Part shown: positions 16,276 to 24,146 of the stretch, one piece after another | Position numbering within the stretch: the stretch's first letter is position 1 | Layout of the letters: each line of letters begins with the position of its first letter | Assembly (NCBI GenBank): GCA_045801465.1 | Contig: JBJMSU010000191.1 | Location: 1-50,444 of the forward strand | Direction: 5' to 3' | DNA: 50,444 bases | DNA from: DATFWC01 sp045801465 | GTDB taxonomy: Bacteria > Pseudomonadota > Alphaproteobacteria > Rhizobiales > Xanthobacteraceae | Notes under the pieces: generated by a model | Told to the model about the DNA's origin: nothing | Database searches by the model: none | Seen by the model: the letters and a program-made list of their open reading frames with translations, nothing else | Translations under genes and position numbers: made by a program

Positions 16276-18147
16276 ATGGGTCTCAGCCAGGCACTCAACA
16301 TTGCGACGGCTGGCCTGCGCGTCACTCAGGCGAGCCTGGCGGTCGTTGCCGGCAACGTGGCGAATGCGGGCACGCTCGGGTATGTCCGCAAGTCACCGAA
16401 CCAGATCCCCATCGCGCTCGGCGAGTTCGGCTCCAGCGTCCGTATCGCCGGCATCAACCGTGAGCTCGATGTCTACCTGCAGCGCCAGTTGCGGATCGAG
16501 GGTTCCGGCGCCTCCTACGCCGGCCTGCGGGCGCAGTTGTACGGACGGCTGCAGCAGGTCTACGGTGAACCGGGCTCCGAGGGCGCGCTCGAGACTGTGT
16601 TCAGTCGGCTCACGGAGGCGGTTCAAGCGCTGACGACGAGCCCGGAGTCGACCGCGACGCGCAGCACCGTGCTCAGCGCTGCCCAGGTCCTGGCTCAGCA
16701 GCTCAACAGCATGACCGTCGACGTCCAGGGGCTGCGGTTTGAAGCGGAGCTCGGCCTGTCCGATGCGGTCGCCCAAGCGAACGAGGCCATGCAGCAGATC
16801 GCCAAGCTCAACCAGCAGCTAGGCGCCTCCGCATCGACGGACGCGACCGCGGCCGTCTTGCTCGATCAGCGCGACAATTACATCAATCAGTTGTCGCAGC
16901 TGATGGATATCCGCGTGATCGCGGGCGATCACAACCAAGTCTCCGTATTCACAAATTCGGGTGTCCAGCTCGTCGCCAACCAAGCTTCGCAACTCCAGTT
17001 CGACACGAGCGGGACGATCACGCCCGCTTCGGTGTGGAGCGCCGATCCGACCAAGCGCTCGGTCGGCACCATCACGCTGGTTTCGCCGAATGGCGGCACC
17101 ATGGACCTTCTCGCGGACAATGCGATCCGTTCCGGCAACATCGCCGCCTATGTGGAGATGCGGGATCGAATACTCCCGGAGGCCCAGAGGCAGTTGGACG
17201 AGATCGCCGCGGCGTTGGCGGGCGCGCTGTCCGATCGCACGACTGACGGCACCGCGGCCACCATCGGCGCGCAACAGGGCTTTGATCTCGATGTTGCAGG
17301 CTTGCTGCCGGGCAACCGGATCGAAATCTCCTATACCGACAACACCACGGCCACGCAGCACAAGATTACCATCGTGCGCGTCGATGATCCGGCAGCGCTG
17401 CCGCTCGCGGGAGCGGCGACGCCGGACCCCAACGACACTGTCGTCGGTGTGGACTTCTCCGGGGGCATGGCATCGGTCGTAGCCCAACTGAACGCCGCGC
17501 TCGGCGCAACCTCGCTGCAGTTTTCCAACCCGGCCGGGAGCACGTTACGCGTGCTCGATGATGGCGGGCCCAATCTGGTCGACGTCGACGCAGCTTCGAC
17601 GACCGCAACGGTGACGACGCTCACCGGAGGCAGTGCCGAGCTTCCGTTCTTCCTTGACGGCACTATTCCCTTCACGGGCGCGATCACGGCGGACGGCCTG
17701 CAGAGGACGGGCTTGGCCGGCCGCATCGTGGTCAATCCCGCCCTCATCGCCGATCCCTCGCGACTCGTCGTCTACCAGACCGCTCCGTTGACGCCGGCCG
17801 GCGATGCGACGCGCCCGAACTTCATCTACGATCGTCTCGCCAGGGCAAGCCTCGACTTCTCGCCGCAATCCGGGATCGGCACGCCGGCGGCGCCCTTCAT
17901 CGGCTCGCTTCCCTCCTACATGCGCCAGATGATCAGCCAGCAGGGCGATGCGGCACAAGGCGCGCAGAACCTCAAGGAAGGCCAGGACATCGTCGTCAAT
18001 TCCCTGCAACAGCGTTTCAATGACAATTCCGGCATCAATATCGACGCAGAGATGGCGACGTTGCTGAAGCTGCAGACCGCGTACGGTGCCAATGCGAGGG
18101 TGATGTCGACAGTCAGAGACCTGGTCGATCTCCTGTTGAAAATGTGA
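16276..18147 (+). CDS. flgK: Hook-associated protein 1, FlgK
   Basis: First junction protein between hook and filament. It is 623 aa. The N-terminus GLSQALNIATAGLRVTQASL with VVAGNVANAGTLGYVRKS is the HAP1/rod class, and the C-terminus carries the paired helix NIDAEMATLLKLQTAYGANA followed by a LLLKM end. The middle domain, with beta-rich Thr/Asp/Gly sequence, is the exposed part. It starts 45 bases after flgE, and flgL follows after 7 bases, so the three are probably co-transcribed. Confidence 0.93.
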   Translation: MGLSQALNIATAGLRVTQASLAVVAGNVANAGTLGYVRKSPNQIPIALGEFGSSVRIAGINRELDVYLQRQLRIEGSGASYAGLRAQLYGRLQQVYGEPGSEGALETVFSRLTEAVQALTTSPESTATRSTVLSAAQVLAQQLNSMTVDVQGLRFEAELGLSDAVAQANEAMQQIAKLNQQLGASASTDATAAVLLDQRDNYINQLSQLMDIRVIAGDHNQVSVFTNSGVQLVANQASQLQFDTSGTITPASVWSADPTKRSVGTITLVSPNGGTMDLLADNAIRSGNIAAYVEMRDRILPEAQRQLDEIAAALAGALSDRTTDGTAATIGAQQGFDLDVAGLLPGNRIEISYTDNTTATQHKITIVRVDDPAALPLAGAATPDPNDTVVGVDFSGGMASVVAQLNAALGATSLQFSNPAGSTLRVLDDGGPNLVDVDAASTTATVTTLTGGSAELPFFLDGTIPFTGAITADGLQRTGLAGRIVVNPALIADPSRLVVYQTAPLTPAGDATRPNFIYDRLARASLDFSPQSGIGTPAAPFIGSLPSYMRQMISQQGDAAQGAQNLKEGQDIVVNSLQQRFNDNSGINIDAEMATLLKLQTAYGANARVMSTVRDLVDLLLKM

Positions 18148-18154
18148 GGCGGCC

Positions 18155-19660
18155 ATGAACATCAACGGAGTCGACTCGTCCTCGTTGCTCAGCGTGCGGC
18201 TGCTGGTCGACATGCGTAACCAGCTCGCAGAGCTGCAACGCCAGTTCGGGACCGGCAAGAAGGCCGACACCTATGCCGGCATGGGGCTTGACCGCGGCCT
18301 TGCCGTCGGGGTGCGGGGCCAGCTCTCCGCCTTGAGCGGATATGGTGAGACCATCGCCAATGTCGGGGCGCGTCTCAATGTGACTCAGACCGCGCTCACG
18401 CGAATGGACGAAATCACCCGTACCGTGAAGACGGCGACCCTGCTTACTCCGTTCGAGCTCGATGCCAATGGTCAGACGATCGGCCAGAAGACCGCCCGCT
18501 CCTCGCTCGATGAGATGCTCGATCTGCTCAACAGCCAAGCCGGCGACCGCTACCTGTTCTCAGGGCGTGCCGTTGATCAGCCCGCGGTCGACACGCTCGA
18601 CCACATCCTGGATGGCGATGGTGCGCGGGCCGGGTTCAAGCAAGTGCTCGCCGAGCGCAGTCAGGCAGACCTGGGCGCCGGCGGGCTGGGCCGCCTCGTC
18701 ATTCCGGCCGCGGCAGGCACGGTGGTCTCGGTCGCCGAAGAGGTCGCGGGCTCGCCGTTCGGCTTCAAGCTCGCCGGGATCAGTTCGTCCCTCACGGGCT
18801 CGACCGTGACAGGACCCGCCGGATCCCCGGCTGCAATGTCTGTCGACCTTGGCGCGACCAATCCCAACCCCGGCGAAACGGTGAGGTTTTCGTTTACGCT
18901 GCCGGACGGCTCCGGCGCGAATGTCACGCTGACGGCGACAAACTCGCCGACGCCCGGGCCGAATGAGTTCACCATCGGGGCATCGACGGCGGCGACCGCC
19001 GTCAACCTCCAGGCGGCGCTGAGCAACGCGGTGGGCGAACTCGCCCGCACCTCGCTCGCCGCCGCGTCCGCGATCGCAGCGTCCAATGACTTCTTCAACG
19101 TCGACGATGCCAATCCGCCGCGCCGCGTGTCCGGTCCTCCATTTGACACGGCGACCGCGCTCGTTGCCGGCACGCCGGCCGATACGGTCACGTGGTACAC
19201 GGGCGAAGCCGGCAGCGATCCGGCGCGCTCCACGGCTGTCGCACGCGTCGATCAGTCGATGACCGTCGCGTACGGAGTGCGGGCCAACGAGGAAGCGATC
19301 CGCTGGCAGGTGCAGAACCTGGCGGTTTTCGCAGCGGTGACTTTTTCCGCGAGTGATGCCGATGCATCCGGGAAGTATTCCGAGCTGACCAAGCGGTTGG
19401 GCCCGAACCTCAGCGTGCCGCAGGGCGTGCAGAAGATCAGTGACATCTCGGCCGATCTCGCGGGCGTCCAGACGACGATAGCTGCCGCCAAGGACCGCCA
19501 TCAGTACACACGCAGCACGCTGACCGACCTGTTGCAGCACGTCGAGGGGATTTCTCAGGAACAGGTCGGCGCGCAAATCCTCGCCCTGCAGACGCGGCTG
19601 CAGGCTTCGCTGCAGACCACCGCGATGCTCTACCAGACGAGCCTTGTGAATTATCTCTGA
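18155..19660 (+). CDS. flgL: Hook-associated protein 3, FlgL (flagellin-like)
   Basis: Second hook-filament junction protein. It is 501 aa, long for FlgL. It has a flagellin-type N-terminal helix (LLSVRLLVDMRNQLAELQRQ, FGTGKKADTYAG) and C-terminal helix (EEQVGAQ-like region, then ILALQTRLQASLQTTAMLYQ). The central region about 190-370 is a Gly/Ala/Thr-rich beta insert. GAGG lies upstream of ATG 18155, which follows the flgK stop closely. The gene ends convergently with flaF, with 129 bases between and no clear terminator. Confidence 0.88.
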   Translation: MNINGVDSSSLLSVRLLVDMRNQLAELQRQFGTGKKADTYAGMGLDRGLAVGVRGQLSALSGYGETIANVGARLNVTQTALTRMDEITRTVKTATLLTPFELDANGQTIGQKTARSSLDEMLDLLNSQAGDRYLFSGRAVDQPAVDTLDHILDGDGARAGFKQVLAERSQADLGAGGLGRLVIPAAAGTVVSVAEEVAGSPFGFKLAGISSSLTGSTVTGPAGSPAAMSVDLGATNPNPGETVRFSFTLPDGSGANVTLTATNSPTPGPNEFTIGASTAATAVNLQAALSNAVGELARTSLAAASAIAASNDFFNVDDANPPRRVSGPPFDTATALVAGTPADTVTWYTGEAGSDPARSTAVARVDQSMTVAYGVRANEEAIRWQVQNLAVFAAVTFSASDADASGKYSELTKRLGPNLSVPQGVQKISDISADLAGVQTTIAAAKDRHQYTRSTLTDLLQHVEGISQEQVGAQILALQTRLQASLQTTAMLYQTSLVNYL

Positions 19661-19789
19661 TTAGCCCGCTGGTGGGGCGTGGGCCGGCGCAGCTTGCAGG
19701 TACAAAGTGACTCTGATCGGCGGCGTCGGGTGGTCCTGACGCGGCGGCAAACCTGCTCTTCAATTGTCTAATCGATGATGGCGATCGGC

Positions 19790-20155
19790 TCAGGACCGGG
19801 CAAGCAGACCGGCGGCCAGCTCTCTGTTGATATTGATGAGAGAATTGAGCTTCTCCGGTTTGGGATCGGCCAACAGCGAGATCGTCTGGTTCATCACGAA
19901 AAGGCCGAGATTGGCGACGTTCTGCCGAATCTCGCGCGGAAGCGGGTGCTCTTGTTGCGTCACCGACGTGAGGAACACCGACCAGAGCTTACGATTGTAG
20001 AGAAGGGCATCGTCGAGGTCGCCCTTCGCATCGTCCCAGCTGGCGTGGATGGCCTGCAATCGTGCCGCCGCTTTGAGCAGCAGGTTCGCTTCCAATTCAC
20101 GTGGATTGGCGATCTGCTTTGCCACCGTGCGGTAGGTGTTCGCCGCGTATTGCAT
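19790..20155 (-). CDS. flaF: FlaF, flagellin synthesis/assembly regulator
   Basis: A small alphaproteobacterial protein that, in Caulobacter and Brucella, promotes flagellin production and secretion opposite FlbT. It is 121 aa with the family segments NPRELEANLLLKAAARL, DDALLYNRKLWSVF and LPREIRQNVANLGLFV. Its start lies inside flbT: the two reading frames overlap by 59 bases (20097-20155), so expression is probably coupled. No strong ribosome site precedes the ATG, which fits coupling. Confidence 0.92.
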   Translation of the reverse strand: MQYAANTYRTVAKQIANPRELEANLLLKAAARLQAIHASWDDAKGDLDDALLYNRKLWSVFLTSVTQQEHPLPREIRQNVANLGLFVMNQTISLLADPKPEKLNSLININRELAAGLLARS

Positions 20156-20531
20156 GTTGGAGGAGGTCCTGCTCGTAGCTGATCAATTTCTTCGTTTCTT
20201 TCAAAGCCTTATACAATTGGCCCGTTAAGATAAGATTATTGATAGAGGCGATGTGCGGCATGGCGCTTGGTGCCGCGCGAAGGATATCACCCACCAGCCG
20301 GAAATAGATTTCATGGTGGGGTCGCGGGTCGTGAGAGGTGTACATCAACTGGACCGCCAGGTAGATGCGTTTGGCCGGCGTGTCCGCCTGATCTACCGTC
20401 ATAATGTCTTTTTGCCGCAGGATCGGAGCGTTGCCTTCGATCAGGAACCGCGCGCGCTGGTCGTGATTTGTGATGACGGACTGACCGATGAGAATACGCT
20501 CACCAGGCTTGAGCTCGACCTTGAGAGCCAC
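20097..20531 (-). CDS. flbT: FlbT, flagellin mRNA post-transcriptional regulator
   Basis: In Caulobacter FlbT binds flagellin mRNA leaders and sets their stability. It is 144 aa, with the family start MALKVELKPGERILIGQSV, LIEGNAPILRQKDIM and a helix ending LYKALKETKKLISYEQDLL. The start is a GTG at 20531 with GGAGG five bases upstream. The last 19 residues overlap the start of flaF in another frame. It is co-oriented with, and downstream of, the two flagellin genes it would control. Confidence 0.93.
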   Translation of the reverse strand: MALKVELKPGERILIGQSVITNHDQRARFLIEGNAPILRQKDIMTVDQADTPAKRIYLAVQLMYTSHDPRPHHEIYFRLVGDILRAAPSAMPHIASINNLILTGQLYKALKETKKLISYEQDLLQHAIRGEHLPHGGKADRQST

Positions 20532-20597
20532 GGCGACCTCCGGCCTATGTAGTAATACGAGGCTTTGGCAACATGCTTTAAGAAGCCCTAAACGCGA

Positions 20598-20624
20598 GGT
20601 CGGCGGAGTCCTGTTCCGCCGACC
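20598..20624 (-). terminator. Hairpin after flagellin gene 1 (weak terminator)
   Basis: Arms 20598-20607 and 20615-20624 form a 10-bp GC-rich stem with a 7-base loop, 23 bases past the flagellin stop. The following T tract is short, so termination may be partial and some transcript could run into flbT. Confidence 0.5.
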
Positions 20625-20646
20625 GCGAACGTAGATCGAGAGACGA

Positions 20647-21465
20647 TCAACCGCCGAACAGCCGCAGAACGTTCTGATCAGCCTGCGCGGCGAGCGACAA
20701 GGCCGTTGTCGAGAGCTGTTGACGAGTCTGCAACGCGAGGAGGTTGGCGCCCTCTTCGTTGGGATCGGCCAGCGTGAGGCCGTCCGCGCCGGTGCGCAGC
20801 GTGTTGATCATCGACTTGGTAAAGTCCTGACGGGTCTGCACGGTCGAGAGAGTGGTGCCGAAAGTCCTGGCCTGGGACCGCAAAGTCGTCAACGCGTCGG
20901 TGAGATTGGTGAGAGCCGTGTCGATGTCGGCGTCAGCCGCCCATGCGCCCACTGAGGCAGCGATACCGAGGCCCGCGGAGTCGAAGGTGACGCCGGTGAT
21001 CGTCAGGCTGGACGTTCCATCCTCGTTGAAGATGACGTCCAGGTTATCGCCGTCCAGCAGGTTCTTGCCGTTGAAGCCGGCATCCGCCGCAAGCCGATCG
21101 ATCTGCGTGCGGAGGGCGTCGAACTGGGTAGCGAGATTCGAGCGCTCGGTGGGATCCGTGGTCTGAAGCGCCTGGCGAGCGATGGCTTGCGCCGACTCGA
21201 CGAGCCGAGTGATCCCGGTGATGCCATTGTCGGCGGCCTCGATCGTCTTGATCGCCAGGGACATGGAGTCCAACAGGCCGTTGAGGTCCGAAGCGTGGCT
21301 ACTCAGCGACGCCGCAGTGAAGAAGTTGGTCGGGTTGTCGAGCGCCGAATTGACCCGTTTGCCGGTGGCAAGACGAACCTGCGTGGCTGAGATCAAATTG
21401 GCGGTTCGCTGCAACTGCAACAGGTTGGTGCGTACGCCGGCTGAAAGCACTACATCGTTGCTCAT
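20647..21465 (-). CDS. fliC: Flagellin (filament subunit) 1
   Basis: Filament subunit, 272 aa. The conserved N-terminal helix includes RTNLLQLQRTANLISATQVR, then LATGKRVNSALDNPTNFF. The C-terminal helix is ANLLALQTRQQLSTTALSLA, then QADQNVLRLFGG. The middle is short, so the protein is almost all D0/D1 core with no large exposed domain, as in many alphaproteobacteria. It is closely similar to the flagellin immediately upstream and presumably arose by duplication. No fliS-type chaperone is adjacent; flbT and flaF follow instead. Confidence 0.95.
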   Translation of the reverse strand: MSNDVVLSAGVRTNLLQLQRTANLISATQVRLATGKRVNSALDNPTNFFTAASLSSHASDLNGLLDSMSLAIKTIEAADNGITGITRLVESAQAIARQALQTTDPTERSNLATQFDALRTQIDRLAADAGFNGKNLLDGDNLDVIFNEDGTSSLTITGVTFDSAGLGIAASVGAWAADADIDTALTNLTDALTTLRSQARTFGTTLSTVQTRQDFTKSMINTLRTGADGLTLADPNEEGANLLALQTRQQLSTTALSLAAQADQNVLRLFGG

Positions 21466-21615
21466 AACTGCGCTCCGCGTCGTGGAGGCATTCGCGCCTC
21501 TCGCTTCGCGTGATCATGACTTGTTAGGGTTGACAAAGCGTAAACCGGCAACGTTATGGAATCATTAATGGATGATGCGCCAGCTCCGCTTTCGTTCCTG
21601 GCAGCAGGCTTGTTG

Positions 21616-21648
21616 AAAAAAAGACGGCGGCGCAAGGGCGCCGCCGTC
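21616..21648 (-). terminator. Rho-independent terminator after flagellin gene 2
   Basis: Perfect 11-bp stem (21623-21633 with 21638-21648) with a 4-base loop, followed on the minus strand by a run of seven T (21616-21622). It ends the upstream flagellin transcript about 25 bases past the stop, so the two flagellins are probably separate units. Confidence 0.92.
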
Positions 21649-21673
21649 CCGAGTTGGCGACTGCGTGTCGGCT

Positions 21674-22489
21674 TTAGCCGAACAGCCGCAGCACGTTCTG
21701 GTCGGCCTGCGCGGCGAGCGACAGGGCCGTCGTGGAGAGTTGCTGACGGGTCTGCAACGCGAGAAGGTTGGCACCTTCCTCGTTGGGATCGGCCAGCGTC
21801 AAGTTGTCCGCGCCGGTCCGCAGCGTGTTGATCATCGACTTGGTGAAGTCCTGACGGGTCTGCACGGTCGACAGGTTGGAGCCGAACGTTTTGGACTGAG
21901 ACCGCAACTTTGTCAGTCCAGCCGTGAGGTCGGTAAGAGCCGCGTCGATGTCGGCATCGCCCGCCCAGTTGGCCACTGCGCCATCGATGGCCAAGCCGGC
22001 GGAGTCGAAGGTGACGCCAGTGATCGTGAGGCTGGACGTTCCATCTTCGTTGAAGACCACGTCCAAGTCGTCGCCGTCCAGCAGGTTCTTGCCGTTGAAG
22101 CCGGCATCCGCCGCAAGCTGATCGATCTGCGTGCGCAGGTCGTCGAACTGCGTACCGAGACTCGAGCGCTCGGTCGGATCCGTGGTCTGAAGCGCCTGGC
22201 GAGCCAGGGACTGCGCCGATTCCACCAACTTGGTGATCGACGAGATGCCGTTGTCGGCGGCCTCCAGGGTCTTGATGGCAGTGCCCATCGAGTCCAGGAG
22301 ATTGTTGAGATCCGACGCGCGGCTGTTGAGCGCGGCCGCGGTGAAGAAGTTGGTCGGATTGTCGAGGGCGGTGTTGACACGCTTGCCGGTGGCGAGGCGG
22401 GTCTGCGTGATCGAAATCAGATCAGCGGTGCGCTGCAGCTGAAGGAGGTTGGTGCGGACGCCTGCCGAGAGAACGATGTTCGAAGACAT
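21674..22489 (-). CDS. fliC: Flagellin (filament subunit) 2
   Basis: Filament subunit, 271 aa, starting MSSNIVLSAGVRTNLLQLQR. ATG 22489 is preceded by AAAGG at seven bases; an in-frame ATG at 22567 would add a basic stretch that no flagellin has. It shares nearly all its N- and C-terminal core with flagellin 1, and differences concentrate in the middle (for example FDDLRTQIDQLAADAGFNGK). It has its own upstream element and terminator, so the two subunits could be made at different times or levels. Confidence 0.95.
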   Translation of the reverse strand: MSSNIVLSAGVRTNLLQLQRTADLISITQTRLATGKRVNTALDNPTNFFTAAALNSRASDLNNLLDSMGTAIKTLEAADNGISSITKLVESAQSLARQALQTTDPTERSSLGTQFDDLRTQIDQLAADAGFNGKNLLDGDDLDVVFNEDGTSSLTITGVTFDSAGLAIDGAVANWAGDADIDAALTDLTAGLTKLRSQSKTFGSNLSTVQTRQDFTKSMINTLRTGADNLTLADPNEEGANLLALQTRQQLSTTALSLAAQADQNVLRLFG

Positions 22490-22582
22490 GACTTGACCTT
22501 TCTGGTTTGCACGTTGTGTGCGTTGGACCTGCCGTTCGCTTCGGAACAGCGCGCGGAGTATCGCCACAACACACTGACGAGC

Positions 22583-22603
22583 CGTGAAGAAAGGTGGTTA
22601 ATT
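22583..22603 (-). promoter_or_regulatory. 21-bp element upstream of flagellin 2 (shared with flaG-like gene)
   Basis: Read on the minus strand it begins AATTAACCACCTT and ends TCACG. It lies 94-114 bases before the flagellin ATG. It matches 23197-23217 at 19 of 21 positions. It contains TTAACC, the core of a CtrA half-site, and the neighbouring plus-strand TTAA-N7-TTAG (22598-22612) is one base from a full CtrA box. Confidence 0.55.
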
Positions 22604-22734
22604 CGTAGTTAGATCAGATGGTTAAGGAATAGCGTAGGAGGAATGGCGGACGACCGTGCCGATCGTCATGGACGGCGTCAAGACAAGTGGAAACTGCTGC
22701 CCGCTCGATTGAGCGGCGAACTGCAGGCCGATGC

Positions 22735-23118
22735 TCAGGCCGCGAAGTCGGCGTTGTGCGCGGCCTTGTCCCGGCTCTCGCGTTCCCTCAGCTCGCGGAC
22801 ATAGGCCCTCAGCCGCAGGATGACTTCCTCGGGGATCTGCTGGACGACTTGACCGGAGCGCTCGTTGATGACGCGGTAGATGATGTCGCGCGTTGCCGCA
22901 TCGATCACGATTTCGCGCGAGCGCCGTGGCTGATCCTCCGCGTATTGTGGCTGATGTTCCGCATCGTTGCGCGAGGCGGCGCTGTCGGCCACGGCTGTCA
23001 CGCTTTGCGATGCTGCGAGCGTTGTCGCCACCGCATGGGCAATAGGCGGCGGGTCCGGCCGCGCCGGGCCGGGCTGGGTGACCTGTCCGATCGGCCTTAT
23101 GGTCAGGCCGCTGTCCAT
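22735..23118 (-). CDS. FlaG-like filament-associated protein
   Basis: A 127-aa protein with a variable, probably disordered first 70 residues (Pro/Ala/Gln rich). The C-terminal module from about 72 (IVIDAATRDIIYRVINERSG then QVVQQIPEEVILRLRAYVRE) fits the FlaG pattern of a beta hairpin, GxVxxQIP and an amphipathic helix. FlaG proteins are encoded beside flagellin and influence filament length in other bacteria. It lies upstream of flagellin 2 on the same strand, with a 245-base gap (22490-22734) that holds promoter sequence and no gene. Confidence 0.65.
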   Translation of the reverse strand: MDSGLTIRPIGQVTQPGPARPDPPPIAHAVATTLAASQSVTAVADSAASRNDAEHQPQYAEDQPRRSREIVIDAATRDIIYRVINERSGQVVQQIPEEVILRLRAYVRELRERESRDKAAHNADFAA

Positions 23119-23196
23119 TCCGGCCTCCTGGCGGTCTTCTACCGCACGAGACCCTTTCCGGGTTTTCGCCAGCCTAGACGAGCGGAATGAATCTTA

Positions 23197-23217
23197 CGTG
23201 AGGGAAGGTGGTTAATT
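23197..23217 (-). promoter_or_regulatory. 21-bp element upstream of flaG-like gene
   Basis: Counterpart of the element at 22583-22603, 79-99 bases before the start at 23118 and in the same orientation. Two positions differ, both purine transitions on the plus strand. Their conserved spacing to the start codons suggests a shared promoter or regulator site. Confidence 0.55.
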
Positions 23218-23314
23218 TGCTTCGGCCAAAGAACAGACAATTTGCTCGCGCGGCGCGCCGCCGACGCCGGGGAGATGCTCGACAGCCGACACCGGTCCGT
23301 CCGCGCGCGGAAAA

Positions 23315-23797
23315 TCACAGCATGCGGCTGAGGGTGAGCGGCTTGGCGGCGTCCGGCGCCGGCGCGGTCGGCCGTCCCGACACTCCGTAGGTCTGCGGCG
23401 CCGCTTTGCGCGTGAGCTCGCCGGCGACTCCGCGAATGATGCCTTCGGAGACGGCATGGACGGTCGCCAGCACCGTCAGATTCATTTGCAGGAGCGGACG
23501 GAATGTGTCGTGCCGGCGGCGCAGCTCGTCGAGCTGTTCGCCCAGATTCGCCGTAAGGAAGTTGGTATTCGCCTTCACCCGTTCGGTGGCGGCGAAATAG
23601 TGTCCGGCGATCTCCTGCTTCTGGGCGCCGAGCCGCGATGCATGCGCGATGCGGCCGTTGCGCACCAGCTCGGTTTCCTCCTCGACGACGATACGGAGCG
23701 AGTCGAGGAGATCCGCGACGACGGCGATCAGGCGTTCACCGTCGGCGACGGTCTCGATGCGCGACACTGGGGCAGGGGTGGTGACGAGGTTCTGCAT
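23315..23797 (-). CDS. FlgN-like flagellar protein (probable HAP chaperone)
   Basis: A 160-aa, mainly helical protein. The first 120 residues are consistent with the FlgN fold (LIAVVADLLDSLRIVVEEET, AHASRLGAQKQEIAGHYFAA, a third helix with LGEQLDELRRRHDTF). A short Pro/Ala tail follows. FlgN escorts FlgK and FlgL to the export gate. The position directly after flgJ in a flgI-flgJ-x run matches flgN-type genes in related genomes. The assignment rests on context and helical pattern rather than a decisive motif. Confidence 0.6.
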   Translation of the reverse strand: MQNLVTTPAPVSRIETVADGERLIAVVADLLDSLRIVVEEETELVRNGRIAHASRLGAQKQEIAGHYFAATERVKANTNFLTANLGEQLDELRRRHDTFRPLLQMNLTVLATVHAVSEGIIRGVAGELTRKAAPQTYGVSGRPTAPAPDAAKPLTLSRML

Positions 23798-23828
23798 CTT
23801 TTCTGCGACCGAGGTGCTGGGAAGCGCC

Positions 23829-24146
23829 TCACTTCTGAGCCGCCTCCTGTTGTGCGATGAGTGAACGGTAGACGTGGTCGGCGATGCCGAGGCCGCCGGC
23901 GCGGGCGAACGACTTCGCGTATTCCTCGGTCAGGAAGGAGCGCCAGACGCCGGTTGCCCCACCGCCGCCGAACGGCCCTTCGCCGTCGATGCCGGTGAAC
24001 ATCTCGTTGAACATCGAGTTGAGAAACACCGCCTCGAAATCGACCGCGGCCGCGCGCGCCTTGGCGTGAGCCCCCTTGTTCGCCGCGGCCGCCCCAGCGC
24101 GGGGTGTGAAACCTGCGTCCGCCGCTGGATTGATCGAAGCCGCCAT
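23829..24146 (-). CDS. flgJ: FlgJ-type rod-binding protein (short form)
   Basis: Helps the rod grow through the periplasm. It is 105 aa and has only the N-terminal rod-binding domain: AAAVDFEAVFLNSMFNEMFT, then FGGGGATGVWRSFLTEEYAK and IADHVYRSLI. The C-terminal muramidase domain of enteric FlgJ is absent, as is usual in alphaproteobacteria, where a separate lytic enzyme acts. The start ATG overlaps the flgI stop (TGATG). Confidence 0.88.
   Translation of the reverse strand: MAASINPAADAGFTPRAGAAAANKGAHAKARAAAVDFEAVFLNSMFNEMFTGIDGEGPFGGGGATGVWRSFLTEEYAKSFARAGGLGIADHVYRSLIAQQEAAQK

Noticed and set aside
22490..22567. N-terminal extension of flagellin 2 from ATG 22567
   Set aside because: Flagellins start directly with the conserved D0 helix; a good ribosome site precedes ATG 22489.
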